A stretch of 64,000 nucleotides of DNA from Neonectria sp. B-13 (taxonomy: Eukaryota; Ascomycota; Sordariomycetes; Hypocreales; Nectriaceae). The translations under genes and the position numbers were made by a program. The stretch lies in the NCBI GenBank assembly GCA_002682825.1, contig NOKP01000024.1, forward strand, positions 1 through 64,000, given 5' to 3'. The notes under the pieces are model-generated. The model was not told the origin of the DNA. It worked only from the letters and a program-made list of their open reading frames with translations, and made no database searches. Within the stretch, counting starts at the first letter, position 1. Every line of letters begins with the position of its first letter. Positions 22,992-34,772 of this stretch are shown here, piece after piece.

Positions 22992-23970
22992 CTAACCCTT
23001 CTTCTCCTGGGAGGCATCGAAATCTCCCATTGTCTCACCACGATCGCCCCGTAAATACTGCAAAGGCGGGATGAACTCGACAAAACCAATATTCGGACTG
23101 GAAAGCGTATATCCCATAGCTTTCTGGGCTTTCTCGGTCCAAGCAAGAACTTCCTCCGCCGGTGTTGCGAGATAGATGTTTTCTTCTTGTCGCAGATACC
23201 CTCTAATGAAGAACAAGCCGTGGACAGATCGCTTCTCGGTCTGGGTTACGTTTGCGCCGCCCGCGTGATAAAGCCCACCGAGCATGATCCAACAGTCGCC
23301 GACCTCCATCTCGGCATAGAGTGCTTCTTCCGTCTTCGGGATACGGTCTGACCCCCAGAGGTGGCTTCCAGGGATGGCCAGAGTCGCGCCGTTGTCGACC
23401 GTAGTCTGCACGCCAGGAACCAGAAACGCCATCTCGACGTCGGTGCCGACGCGATAGCCCGTTTGCGTCAGATCGGGGTGGTGGACGTGGTAATTCTTAT
23501 CATCACGATGCAGGCGTTGAGCCTTTCCACCCGGTCCAATCTCGAAGGTCACGGCGATGCTACACACTGCCTCGCTGACGTAGGTGTGCTGTGTCTCGCC
23601 GTAGTAGTTGGAGGTCTCCTTATCAACAAACTTGGCGTTGCAGGCTCGGATCAATGGGTCAACAAGCCACTTGTCGCGCACAGTCTTGCTCCGCCGGACT
23701 AGATTCGCACACCTGCGTGTCTCTGGAGGGAACAAATCGCCCTGAGTGATGGTAAGTCAGTAGTGGTGGGTGTAAGGTCATACTTGAGCCGCTCACCTTC
23801 CAGGGCACGTCCGCATCGAGAAACGGCCGTGTCTCGGCGTTGACCTGAGCAACGGTTGCTGCATCTGTGAAGTTCTTGACAATACAACAGCCGTCCTTGA
23901 CAATGGCATTGATGATGCCGTCGACATCGGACCTGTCTATGCGTTGAATCGCGGGGTACGTGACGGCCAT
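22992..23970 (-). CDS. phytanoyl-CoA dioxygenase (PhyH) family protein
   Basis: Fe(II)/2-oxoglutarate oxygenase. Two exons (23970-23797 and 23741-22992) give 307 aa, usual for fungal PhyH proteins. Metal ligands fit H-x-D in LHRDDKNYH and the distal His in GGLYHAGGANVTQTEKR, with a conserved-looking ATLAIPGSHLWG before it. The following RSVHGLFFIRGYLRQEEN is like that of oxygenases found in secondary-metabolite pathways (FtmOx1-type), although members also act in catabolism. The start at 23970 was chosen over 24030 because the extra residues are leader-like. It is divergent from an ARCA-like regulator across 562 bp, so co-regulation is possible. The substrate is unknown. Confidence 0.85.
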
Positions 23971-24532
23971 GGTTGGAGACTTGGAAACTCGAAAACTTGG
24001 GAATGTCTGCTGTTGGTTGCAGTAGCTCACACAAGCCTGGCTAGTTTTCCACGAGTATAGTAGATGATGCTGTTGGGATGACCGCGTGTATAGAAAAAAG
24101 AGAAACGTAGGTTCTAAAAGAGATCTCCGTTGTCGCTAGTAGCCTTACGATTCAGGCGGAAGTCTGGACGGCGCCCACTAACGGATGCTTTATATTTCAA
24201 GCCTCCCACTCATGGCCATCTTATGTGGTTATCTGACATCCCAATCAGTGGCCTAATCGGTGTCTTTGCCCTGTTCCTTGTCAGGTCTCGGCGTCCACTT
24301 TCCTATCCCAGGAGCATCGTGCGGGGAAGCCTCGTTAGCTTGCGCTTATCATGCGGACATCCACAACGTCGTATCTAGTATCGCGCCTTATCCCTCGATC
24401 GGGAGTTTAGGGCGAAAGCTAGCTGCGTCGAGGTGCCTGAGCAGCAGCGTGACGTCTCCCTGTTCGACCTGTCGTTCTGTCACGGCCAACTGCCAGACTG
24501 TAACCTCCCCACACCGGAATACCTGCCTGGCC
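23971..24532. promoter_or_regulatory. divergent promoter: PhyH / regulator
   Basis: 562 bp between the two start codons. The sense frame running into the regulator is leader, not an added domain. No clear TATA box or operator stands out. Confidence 0.4.
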
Positions 24533-26804
24533 ATGCTCCGCGACCATGCCTGCGTGAGCTGTCGTTCTCGGAAGGTCAAATGCGACAGGCTTTTCCCCAG
24601 ATGTTCCACTTGTTCCAGACTCGATCGTCAATGCGTGACCCCCGCAAGATCTCCTGAAATCACCTGGCTGCATTCGGATATCGTCGGGGACGATGACGAC
24701 CATCCCCAGTACGAGCATCAGCAGCGACAGCATGGTGCCAAAAGCCTGCCTCTGCTTTCAGGTAGGCTGCCACAACCCGTACCACCACAATAGGTGCTGA
24801 CATGTGTTCTGGAGACGGTGAACGGGCTCGACATGTAGCCACAATTTTATCGGCAATTCGGGATGCGTCTGTTGAGAGATTGCTGACGGATCTCGATATC
24901 CGTCTCCAAGCGTCGGAGGCTGACGATACCATCACTCTTGGCCCGTTCGGTGCGTTCCGGTCACCTCGTGCAGCTGAGCTCGAGGAGCAAGACATCGAGG
25001 CCATTGAGGTTCAATATCGGGACACCCCGTCGACAAATCTAGCCCTCGACGTATTCTCCATGAATAACGCCCTCAGTACTGAAGACGGGGGGACTATTCC
25101 CGACGAATCGCCACTACATCTCCCTCTTCCTGTCCAACAGCTACTTGACTCTGAACTGGACACGACGAGCCATGATCTTTGCACACAACTTCTAGACGAT
25201 AGGTCAACCTTTGAAGATATCCTTTCTTCCTCAGATGGCTTCTCATTCATCCTTCCCCCTGGAATGCCAATGTCCTACTCATTCAACGTGAATGATCTGG
25301 ACTTTCCCACCATTCGCCTCCTACTTGAGCGCTATCAACACGCGCTGGTTCCCTGCTTTTCTCCTGCACGGATTCAATCGAAATCCCCTTGGGAGACGCT
25401 GCACATACCCAAAGTGTACGAGACACTTGGGCAATTCATGGTTACGGGCGACGCCGGCAATTCAAAAGTCTCTCTTCTCTTCGCCGTCCTCGGCGCAAGC
25501 GCATTTCATCTTGACATTCTCAACCCTTCATCAAACGAGACTGCGCTTCCTTGGAGAGTCATTGGGGAGCGGTACCGAGTACAAGCAAAAGCTCGACTCA
25601 AGACATGCCTTCAAAGCCTCTCGTCCGGTCTCAAGCAAGAAGACTACGATGATGTCCTCATGGCGTTGTTAAGCATGGTGACTCTTTGCGTAAGGCCCTG
25701 CAATTAATTACCTACCTGCTCCAAGACCACACTACTAACCGCACATCGTACACACAGGTCGTCAGTGGAGACATGGAAGAGACCTATGCATATTTGCGTG
25801 ATATTGAGCATTTGATTGCTCTCTACGGCGTAGCCAAAATACGCAAGTCTCCCGGGGTCCGCATGTTGCACAGCACCTTTCTCTACCTCCGCACCTTGCA
25901 GGCTAGTGTTGGCATTTTCGGTACGCAAGCCCAAGCACCTTCGGTCAATGGACACCTGGAAGGATTGGACAATGGCGAAAGTTCCTTTGTGCTCACCGAC
26001 CCAAATACCACCCTATGGTCAAGTCTTTTGCCCGCGGATGGAAATTCCGACAGCTCCATGATGCTGACAACAACGGCACCGCCTTGTCACATTTGTGGGA
26101 GAAACAAATCCATCTTTGAGAAGATATACTCGCTACCTGAACCTTTATTCCAACTGATCTCGCGCGTCACCACACTGGCGCAGAGAATGGAAATGCTTAC
26201 ACGAAGCCAATACAGATCAGCAGATGCAGATCAAGACTTGCTGTCCGCCGAGGCAAGCCAGCTAGAGACGGACATTTGCGACTGGAAGAATGACATCACC
26301 GATCCCGAACGCGCCAGTACGCCAACCATCTGCTTGGACTGTACATCGCAAGAGGAATTAGACTTGGGGCAGGAGAGGACTGCGAGGCGATCGCGTGTAT
26401 CCTTGTTATACCACTTTCGAGAAGCAATGCATGCGGCCATGCTCATATACTTTTACCGATGTGTCCGAAATGTGGACACTCACATCCTACAACAATTCGT
26501 CGATAAGACCTTCGACCATTTAACGCAGTACGGCGAATACAAACGCCGATCCAACGACCCGTCGTCGAACCTCTGCTGGCCTGGGTTCATCGCAGGCTGC
26601 GAGGCGTCGAACCCGGATACCAGAGGCAAGATCTCTGCCTGGTTTAGTTCCGAGACTGCTCTCACAGGCATCCGGATGTTTGAGGTCGCAGGCCAAGCGG
26701 TAAAGCAAGTTTGGGATGCACGAGATTTAGCAAAGAATCGGAACCTGCCTTGGTCAAAGATATTGATGGAAAGCAGCACTCTGGACCGATTAGTACTAAG
26801 CTAA
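24533..26804 (+). CDS. Zn2Cys6 regulator, ARCA/ARGRII-like
   Basis: Nuclear transcription factor. My model uses exons 24533-24761, 24815-25689 and 25758-26804, 716 aa in phase. The zinc cluster starts at residue 6: HACVSCRSRKVKCDR, then CSTCSRLDRQC. The long C-terminal region has the fungal TF layout with a helical core (LLERYQHALVPCFSPARI, YRVQAKARLKTCLQSL, DYDDVLMALLSMVTLC) and the closing WPGFIAGCEASNPDTRGKI, which I associate with PF11951/ARCA-like factors. The first intron is uncertain: the donor at 24762 is fixed by phase, but the acceptor may be 24793 (a very short 32-nt intron) or 24814. Neighbours on both sides are oxidoreductive or catabolic genes, so it may control this island. Confidence 0.82.
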
Positions 26805-26927
26805 GCTCCTGAGATAATATACTATGAATGCTTTTACTTTACGCCAAACCTGGCTCTATGCATATACGAACTCCCTCAGTGATATCCAGATAGCAACAGC
26901 CGAACCAAGCCTCCACGATGTCCTTTC

Positions 26928-27955
26928 TTAATACGGCAATCCGCCAATTGTCATTGCAGACTCGTACTGAAGGTATGGCTGGAATTCAGCGTATAAGCTA
27001 TCCTGTCCATAGAGTTAGCATCAACCCACGAAGATAAGCGAGAGAACACATACAGGGTCGCTTGTCATTTCAAAGGTATACCGCGCTGCTTCGTCGTCGA
27101 TGAAGACCTTCTGGCGCCCACACGCAGTCGCCGCATCAGCCGCCAGCTGGATCTGACAACTTCGTTCCATGAGCATGAACAGGTACGCCGCTTCGTCCAC
27201 GGTGTTACCAACAGTGAGCAGACCGTGATTCCTCAGAATCATTCCCTTGCCCTCGCTCCCAAGGCTCTTGGCTAGGGCCTCTGACTCCTCATCCTTGAGC
27301 ACAATGCCGCCAAAGTCACTGTACACGGCCTGGGCAGCGCCGTAGAAGATGGTGACGTCTTGGTTGATCATCTCCAGCGGCTGAGCAAAGGCAGACCACG
27401 CTTTTCCGTTGGGCGAGTGGAAGTGGCATGCGGCGTTGACGTCGGCTCGGGCTTCGTGCAGCGCCCTGTGGATGAGAAAGCCAGCTGCGTTGGCGGGATG
27501 CGATTTGTTGCCGCCAACGACTTGGCCCTCTGCATCCAGCAGAATCATATCTTGAGGCTTCAAGAGAGCGAAGTGAACGCCAAGACTATGTGGCGCTGGT
27601 TAGATCTCGCTCCTCATTCTTCATGAAGAGTCACTTACGGGTTGGTCCAGAACACACTGGCATCTTCGGGATCTCTCAGCGAAATGTGACCGCTAATCCC
27701 TTCGACGCACCCATGTCGAGCCAGCACTCGGAATGCCCCTGCCATATGCTCCAGCACATGGTGCCTTGACTTCTCAATGTCTGTGAATATAGGCCTTCCG
27801 GGCAGCGTAACGCCTTGACAAAGGGCCTTTAAAGCATTGGAGCTGCTGCTGCTGCCTGCGGTTTCCCCGGTCTCGTATCCGGTCCTTTTGACCGGTACAA
27901 GACTTCCAGGAGCCAAGTCGGTGGCTGGAGAGTCGCTGTTGAGGTGAGGCGCCAT
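26928..27955 (-). CDS. class II aldolase/adducin-domain protein
   Basis: Three exons (27955-27639, 27585-27054, 27002-26928) give 307 aa. Zn-dependent aldolase-fold protein, cytosolic. Motifs seen: GISGHISLRDP near the N-terminus, LKPQDMILLDAEGQVVGG, the zinc-binding-type ACHFHSPNGKAWSAF with H-x-H, and ILRNHGLLTVGNTVDEA with the third His. The catalytic acidic residue is not assigned. The last exon supplies the short tail DSLYAEFQPYLQYES and would be missed without splicing. Many fungal relatives occur in peripheral carbon pathways, and the family also includes decarboxylase/dehydratase-like members, so the reaction is open. It shares a 538-bp divergent promoter with the APC permease. Confidence 0.83.
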
Positions 27956-28493
27956 GGTGAATCTGGAGGCCGGTATCTCAAGGATCAAGACAACGGGCGC
28001 ATGCGATACACAAATAGCAGGAATAATTTGCCGAGAGACACACAAGTGACAAGCCTTTGGCAGTACTGGGCCGTGTACGCTTATCAGCGGTATTGAATAG
28101 AGGATGAAGATGGTTCTGCCTCGGCTACAACTGATTCAAGATGCTCTCACCCGACTAATCGGCCTTGGATCGGTTAGCTCCTTTCGGTCACAATCAGTGT
28201 GGGACACGCGCTGTCGATGCGACGATTGTGCAAAAAGGAAGGTGGGCCCCGGCGTTAGTGGGCGATGACATCCTAGTCCAAGTGAAGCTATCTGCAGTCC
28301 TCAACCACATGTGTCCCGTGTGAGATAAGCGTACATCCCTATTGGTGTACAATAAGGAGCCTTCATCCACTTGAACTGGACCTGAAGCTTATAGGTACAG
28401 CTCCAATATCTCCGACCTTTTGCTTTTTTCTAGCATCAACCCATCCTTCTCTCTACCAACATCCACCCAAACGAACCAATTGTACTGCCAAAC
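27956..28493. promoter_or_regulatory. divergent promoter: aldolase / permease
   Basis: 538 bp between the two start codons. GC-rich centre (28230-28270) with gtgggcccc. No operator is identified, but the head-to-head layout suggests shared control. Confidence 0.4.
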
Positions 28494-30551
28494 ATGGCGG
28501 CTGCTTTGGACAATGGCGAGAAGCACTCGCTGGGCGGGAACGAGAAAGCAAGCTCCCTCGAACCTGCCAGGAGCTCTGTAGACCAGGGCCAGATTGTTCC
28601 CGACACCCATGACGCCTTTGGAGACCTCCACCGGACCTTTACGCCGCGACAGATTCACGTAAGACTTGCAGCCACCTCGTTCCCTCCATGGGAAATCGAG
28701 CTAACAACACTGTGTAGATCATCTCTCTGGGTTCCAGCGTTGGCAGTGGATTGTTCATCGCCATAGGCAAAGCCCTCGCCACCGGCGGACCTGGCACCAT
28801 GTTCCTCGCCTACTTGATGGTCTGCAGCGGAGTTTGGGCCAACCTTCAGACTCTGGGCGAAATGACTGTTGCTTTCCCGACTTCTGGCAACTATATCGAT
28901 TACGCTGGCCGATGGGTCGATCCGGCTCTTGCTTTTGGAGCTGGCTTTGCCGAATGGCTTGGTCCGTTGTTTCCTGTCCCGTTTGCAAGGTTGTCTGTAT
29001 CGCTGACTTGTTCTAGGTTGGATCGCCGTCTTTGCCGCCGAAGCCGAGTTCTTCGTTGTTCTGGTCGACTACTGGGCAGAGGGCGCAGTGCCGCAAGCCG
29101 CATTGAGTAAGTGCCTCGATATGATGGGGAGTTTCCTTCTAACGAAGTGTATTAGTCTCGATCTTCCTAGTCGTCTGCCTCGTCGTCTTCGTACTGCCTA
29201 ACAAAGCATTCGCCTGGCTTCAGTGCATCGGATCCTTTGTCAAGATCATCCTCTTCCTCATCATCATCGGACTCTCGTTGGCCCTGATCGCAGGTGCCGG
29301 CCCTACCGGCTCCGTTCATAACGGGAGCTACTGGTCAGACGGTTTAGCGTTCCAGAACGGATTCGGAGTAAGGACTTCTGCAGCTAGATTGACGAGACCA
29401 CCTGACTAACTGCCTTCTCTGTAGGGATTCGCGAGCTGTTCTCTTCTGGCCATCTGGGCTGTTGGCGACCAAGTCTTCATCGGCATCATGGGAGGCGAGG
29501 CCAAGTCACCTCGCTACTCAATGGCCCACGCTGCAACATTGGTTCCCATCCGCGTCGGCTTCATGTACATGGTTTGCGTCGTCTTCATCGGCCTCCTTGT
29601 GCCCTCCAACGACCCTCGTCTTCTCGGAGCTTCGGGCTCTGCAGCTTCCCCATTCGTGATTGCTGCCTCCAACGCTGGACTGAAGGTTATTCCTGACATC
29701 ATCAACGTTTGCATGATCATTGGCATCTTGGCTATTGCTCTTGAGTCAATCTACCTCCCCTCGCGCATTCTTCGCACCATGGCGCTGCAGGGTCTTCTCC
29801 CAACCAGCCTGGCCAAGTGCGACCAGCTTGGTAGGCCTCGCTGGGCTCTGGCCATCAGCGCTGTCGTCGGTGTAGTCATGAGCTACATGAGTCTCAGCGG
29901 TAAGTGTCACGAATTTCACCAACCTCTAAGGAAGACACCGTTTGCTAACACTTTGAACAGGCGGTGGTACGACGGCCCTGAATTGGTTCATTTCCATTAC
30001 TAGCGCCTCATTCTTCTCCAACTGGGCCATTATTTCTTTCACCAACTTCCGCTTCCATCAAGCTCTTCGCGCGCAGGGTGACAAGATATTCGATCAGACC
30101 TATGGTTGGCGATCCATCGCATGGCCGTTCATGCCTGCCTACTTGATGGTTGTGTCTGGCATGCTCTTGGTCTGCCTGATGTACAGTGCGATCAGCCCAC
30201 TGGTAAGTTTCTTTCCATGGTAGCCTTTGCTTTCTTCGACTTCTTTTACCGTCGAATTTCCCTATACATGCATTCCTTCTCAAGGCGTCACGATACATGC
30301 GCTTACACATATCACAGGGCGGCGGTGGTTTGACTGCCAACAACTTCTTCCAGTACACAATCGGCCTGATCCTAATTGCGACATCCACTATTGCGTACAA
30401 GTTGATCATGCGCACAAAGTGGCAAAATCCCGCCACAGCGGACCTAACTACCGGCCGCAATGTCCTCACTGTCGAGGAGATTCAATTTCTGGACGAGTAT
30501 TATCGCCGCCCTCTGTGGCGTCGGATCGGAACCTACCTTTCCCTCGTTTGA
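28494..30551 (+). CDS. APC-family amino acid permease
   Basis: Seven exons (28494-28658, 28718-28961, 29017-29106, 29156-29367, 29425-29899, 29961-30202, 30318-30551) join in phase to 553 aa. Yeast amino acid transporter (AAT/YAT) features: SLGSSVGSGLFIAIGKAL at the first helix, GEMTVAFPTSGNY, GIMGGEAKSPRYSMAHA, SIYLPSRILRTMALQGLLP, LSGGGTTALNWFISITSA and NFRFHQALRAQG. The hydrophobic segments fit 12 helices, plasma membrane. The substrate is probably an amino acid. Paired with the aldolase and close to the ARCA-like regulator, it may feed a nitrogenous or acid substrate into the same pathway; that link is inference. Confidence 0.87.
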
Positions 30552-30764
30552 GGTGCTCAGTAGCCCGGAACACTTCTTTTCATTCCGTTGCTGTGGCGAG
30601 CTATGTCGCCGGTATATAGAGCTTTCGAAGCAGGCATCAAGTGCCTTGCTGATGCAAAAAAACAAGAGACATCCTGTTTGACTGATACATCTAATCATCT
30701 GCGACTGTCTGTTCCTAGGGCCGTTCACCTCTTCATTGTGCTGATGTATCTATTCCATGATGAA

Positions 30765-33122
30765 TTATCCCCAATAGTCAAATACTTTTTCCATGCCCTC
30801 TGCTGATTCCGGTAACCTGCTCGCAAACGAAGTCTCATCTTCAGGCCACTCAGACAGATCCGGGACAGGGATAGAATGCTCATCGTCAACTTTCAGCATC
30901 CAATCGTTGCGGAAAAAGTCAAGTCCCAACGTGTAGCCTTCAGGAGACTCATGCAGGGTAATCGGCGGGATTAAAAGGTCTGGTGATGCTATCTCCTCTC
31001 CAACGACGACGAATTCTGGAGGCGCTGGCTCATCGCACCAGCATGCAGCAAAGTTGACTGGCGGAATGGGGTTGCAGTCGCGTTGTCGAATAATGAAGAT
31101 TTTGTCACCAACTATTTGTATGTTGTCCTCGTTGATGACAATCTCTTGGTCGAATAGGAGCAACGGGGCGCGGAAAAGCCTTTTGCGTGTATAGTCGCAA
31201 CACAAATCGTACGCCTCCATGACGTCGTTGCTTTTCCAGGGGTTAAACATGGGAAAAGAATGCATAGGACAGCACCCATCTCCGTCCTTTTCGAAGTGCT
31301 CGATGTCCTCCGGCTCGCCATCCCAGTCCTCAAAACGCCACAGAAACGGTCTGTCTGGACTTGTCTTCATCAACGATTCAACGTCGCTCTCTTTCAATCT
31401 CCTAAAACCCCGTGGCCCCTTGTCCTGGTCGCAGAGTAGAAGTGACCAGATGTCATTTGTACTGGATGCTCTTTCTTGGATTTTGGTTGCACTAGTGAGT
31501 GACCGAAAATGCTGTTGCCCGACTTTGCAGTTGAAATAGTCCAGTACTGCGACCAAGGCACAGTCTTTCGCGTCAAACCCACTACCTCTTGGAAACCAGT
31601 AGTTGTACCCGTTCGTCAGGAAAGATATTCCTTGAAACTGCTTAGAAAGGTAGACCGGTGGTTGAGTTGCGGCTTGTTCGACAGCCCAGCGGAGCGAATT
31701 GGCGCGCTCGAAGCACTCGTGAGCATAAGAAACCAAGTCCTTGTCAAACATACTCTGGCCAGTCATGTAGCACGCCTCGGAAAACAGTGCCGCAGCTTGT
31801 TCGTTATGGCCCAGTTGGTCATCCTTGAAGATCAGTTCCGTGCGAATAAAAGTTTTCGTTCCACTCAAAAATGGCCGTCCTTCGTGCTCATATCGCTGGT
31901 CAAAAATGACACAGGTCATTTCATGAACCTCGTCCAGGGAAACATCCTTAACGCGCAAGACTGGGTCATTCCGTCCGCCAGTCAAATATATGAGCAGCGT
32001 ATACTTGGATACGTGAGAACGGGCACTGTCGTAGTATGGGGTATCCAAGTGGCGATGAAAATTAGAATCCTGAGGTTTGAATCGGTTGCACCTAAAAACG
32101 TAGTTGACAAACTCGAATGATGAGCTTAGTCGGCCCCCTGCCAGCTTGTCTAGCACATCACTAGGTTTGAGGGCTCCGGTCAATGCCTTGCTAAGTAGCG
32201 CGGAGTGGAAAATAAATCGGTCTCCGCCTCGGGAGCCTTTGTTCAGCGGTGCAGCGTATAGATCTAGTGACGACAGGTCTTTCAGCAGGTCGCCTGTACA
32301 ATGCAGCTTACAGGTAAAGATGTCAAGTCCTTTTTGCAACTGGATCGGGTCGGTAAAAGACGCTGCCAGCTCCGGGGTGTGCTGCTTGGACATGGTCACC
32401 TCCAACCAGGCATCCAAGGGGACGATGTTCTCGAAATTGTGGTATGACAGATCTGCTGCATTGACAAAGACGGCGAACAATTTTGGTATGTCCAGGTATT
32501 GAGCGTATAGCTCCAACTGAGTGCTTCCCAGAGTGTTGTCCAAGTCCTGGATGAACTTCATGATGGTAAAGTCCTTTGATGGATGGAACGAAACTGTCAT
32601 CCCGCCAATTTGCAGCGTGTCCAAGCACCCGTCTACTATTTGGAGCATTTGCACCAAGGTCTCCTTGTCATGTCCGCCCAGCAGGCCGTTCGACTCCGCA
32701 ATGTACAGATCACGGACACCAACAGCAACGGACCGTTTTTGTTCATGCGTTAGATCCTGGTACTGTGAGCCGCCTTCGACGGCGTCTGCCACGAGGCTGG
32801 CGAGATACGGCAGAGTACGTAGATGAACCGCGCGCAGAGCGTCAGGCGGCGCATTCCGGAAGATCAAAGGATGCACTTTGGCACTCAAGGCTCTCCCTTG
32901 AACTACATCCCGCATCATGGCGGCATCTTGGCGCTCGCTCTGTGTCAAGACACACCTGATTTTCGTCTCGTCTAGCAGGACTGTTCCGTCCGGCTGCATG
33001 GTGCACCATTCGGCACAGGCATCATCAAGGGCAATGTGTTGATTGTCTGTGCCGCCTTTTGAGCCGTCGCTGATTTTGGCCTTTTCTGTCCAGTGTGTCA
33101 GTACAACTGATTGAGGATGCAA
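30765..33122 (-). CDS. large 2-oxoglutarate/Fe(II) oxygenase-like protein
   Basis: A single exon of 785 aa; the start Met at 33122 is the first in frame, and an upstream exon is not excluded. The middle of the protein has a prolyl-4-hydroxylase-like core: FHRHLDTPYYD with H358 and D360, a Tyr-rich strand SKYTLLIYLTGG, then RYEHEGRPF with H413 and TKTFIRTEL with K423/R427 as candidate 2OG-binding residues. About 330 residues precede and 350 follow this core, unlike small P4H enzymes. The C-terminal third has several Cys (DGCCPMHSFP, CCDYTRKR, ACWCDEPAPPEF) of unknown role. I do not recognise a named family. The function is inferred only at the level of hydroxylase-like chemistry. Confidence 0.7.
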   Translation of the reverse strand: MHPQSVVLTHWTEKAKISDGSKGGTDNQHIALDDACAEWCTMQPDGTVLLDETKIRCVLTQSERQDAAMMRDVVQGRALSAKVHPLIFRNAPPDALRAVHLRTLPYLASLVADAVEGGSQYQDLTHEQKRSVAVGVRDLYIAESNGLLGGHDKETLVQMLQIVDGCLDTLQIGGMTVSFHPSKDFTIMKFIQDLDNTLGSTQLELYAQYLDIPKLFAVFVNAADLSYHNFENIVPLDAWLEVTMSKQHTPELAASFTDPIQLQKGLDIFTCKLHCTGDLLKDLSSLDLYAAPLNKGSRGGDRFIFHSALLSKALTGALKPSDVLDKLAGGRLSSSFEFVNYVFRCNRFKPQDSNFHRHLDTPYYDSARSHVSKYTLLIYLTGGRNDPVLRVKDVSLDEVHEMTCVIFDQRYEHEGRPFLSGTKTFIRTELIFKDDQLGHNEQAAALFSEACYMTGQSMFDKDLVSYAHECFERANSLRWAVEQAATQPPVYLSKQFQGISFLTNGYNYWFPRGSGFDAKDCALVAVLDYFNCKVGQQHFRSLTSATKIQERASSTNDIWSLLLCDQDKGPRGFRRLKESDVESLMKTSPDRPFLWRFEDWDGEPEDIEHFEKDGDGCCPMHSFPMFNPWKSNDVMEAYDLCCDYTRKRLFRAPLLLFDQEIVINEDNIQIVGDKIFIIRQRDCNPIPPVNFAACWCDEPAPPEFVVVGEEIASPDLLIPPITLHESPEGYTLGLDFFRNDWMLKVDDEHSIPVPDLSEWPEDETSFASRLPESAEGMEKVFDYWG

Positions 33123-33851
33123 GGAGGAGTGCGGCCAATAGTACTTGTCGGTGCGTTTTCTGCATGATCAGAGAGTCTTCTTCCGGCCATTTTGCAATCT
33201 GTTGGAATCCCTTGGATGCTTTTGCACTCGTGGTTACAAAGAATGAACGCTTCCTGAATCAGCGTTCTCGTCGGTCACTCGGATTGAGAGGCAAAAACCA
33301 GCATTCCAACCTGCCTTCATCGTGAGAAATACAGGTGTCGGCTTAATCAAGGCACTAACCAATGCTGCCTGATACAGCAAAGCACGCTGTGTACGAGGCA
33401 TGAAGCATCGGTATCAGGCATCCACATTACCCCGCACGTGTGCAGGCATCCAGGCACGCACTGTACGGCTAATTCGTAGCTGTTCTGGACAAAAGGCACA
33501 GGAACAACACCCATGAACGTGCTATTTTAGTCTAGATCCAATAGTGTGCCCGGCTGGACATGAGGGTCCTTGTTTGGGATTTGCCGACGTAAACTCGAAC
33601 AAAGTGGTACCTACCAATTTCTCATGCGTCAAGTTCCCCGGTAACTAATCGTAGACTTCCCGTTTCTAGCGAGACGCATCACCGAAAGTCGCAATGGTAC
33701 GAGTACTTTGATATAAGCGTTTATTCAACATTTGTAATCTAGGAAATAGAGGCATGCTTGCTAAATGCTCCAATCTTCGCGTCGAATCTCCCTCCATTCT
33801 TCACTTAAACCCCATTCCACACGTCTCCTTGTCATCTTCCATGCTCTAGAA
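33123..33851. other. intergenic, no gene seen
   Basis: 730 bp; the 5' side of the oxygenase and the 3' side of the orphan gene. Only short open frames without family character. Confidence 0.45.
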
Positions 33852-34772
33852 CTATTCACAGCCAAAAAGCCGTCTCCTCAATGCCCACTCGCTGAGCATT
33901 ACCAACAGCAGAGCCCTCGAACTCTTCATCGCATCCGCAGAAATAGATTTTCCCTGCTCGTTAATAATGCAACACTCTCTCGTGGCGGTGTCAGAGGCCA
34001 TTCGACTCCACGATATGTTGTGGGGTAGCGTATTCCCCGCCAAATCGCGAATGTTAGTGACGATACTGTCGACTTTCGTTTGTAAGGCCTTGCTGCTAAT
34101 GCGCGCCTTCTCGACATCAATTCTAAACCCAACCTCGACAGGTTCCCGCTCGAAGCTGAAAGTTGCCCTGGCGAGACTAGTGGTGGCTAAACTGATCTGC
34201 CGCGTCTTACAACAAAGCTCATACTTGGTGTCAAAGGTCGAGGAAGAAGTGTGCTGCTCGAGACACAGCTCAAAACCCGCAAGTGCAAGGTGAAGCAAAT
34301 TAGAAAAGTCTTTCCAGCCAGATCTCAGATCATCAACGGCAGAAGTGCTCGTGGCATTGAGATCAGCGCTGGTGTGGTCCTCGTCAAGGGAGCCGCCCAT
34401 CCGCATGGCCTCGCTGCTCTGGCTCTTCAGTAGTTTCTGTTCCAACTTCTGGGTATGATCGTCCAACCTGCTCAAGAGTGACTCCAGCTCAACATGGTAC
34501 TCATCAAGGCACCGGGTGAGAGGGTGGACTGTGTCGGCATGCCAAGACGCTATCGCCTGGCCTTGAACTTTCATGTTGCCCCAAGCCAAACTGAGCTTGG
34601 GTTCACTCATCAGTGTCACCGTGTCGGAGTTTTTGAGGGTTAGTATGTGTTTCTGGATGTCGCTGATGTCTTCGCAGATTCCGGCAGGGTTCTCGACGAT
34701 TGGCTTGAGCGTGAGTGTTCTGGAGGAACCAACCTGTGGAGGAGAGCAAGTGGGAGAAGGGGGGGAAGACAT
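33852..34772 (-). CDS. orphan, mostly helical protein
   Basis: Single exon, 306 aa. I do not recognise it. The N-terminal 30 residues are Ser/Pro-rich (PPSPTCSPPQVGSS); the rest is predicted helical with heptad-like stretches around 95-130 (HVELESLLSRLDDHTQKLEQ), suggesting a coiled coil. A second helical part contains SGWKDFSNLLHLALAGFELC and KALQTKVDSIVTNIRDL. No signal peptide or membrane segment. It has the style of the N-terminal helical domains of fungal STAND proteins, but lacks an NTPase; this is only a resemblance. The length and composition favour a real gene. Confidence 0.5.
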   Translation of the reverse strand: MSSPPSPTCSPPQVGSSRTLTLKPIVENPAGICEDISDIQKHILTLKNSDTVTLMSEPKLSLAWGNMKVQGQAIASWHADTVHPLTRCLDEYHVELESLLSRLDDHTQKLEQKLLKSQSSEAMRMGGSLDEDHTSADLNATSTSAVDDLRSGWKDFSNLLHLALAGFELCLEQHTSSSTFDTKYELCCKTRQISLATTSLARATFSFEREPVEVGFRIDVEKARISSKALQTKVDSIVTNIRDLAGNTLPHNISWSRMASDTATRECCIINEQGKSISADAMKSSRALLLVMLSEWALRRRLFGCE

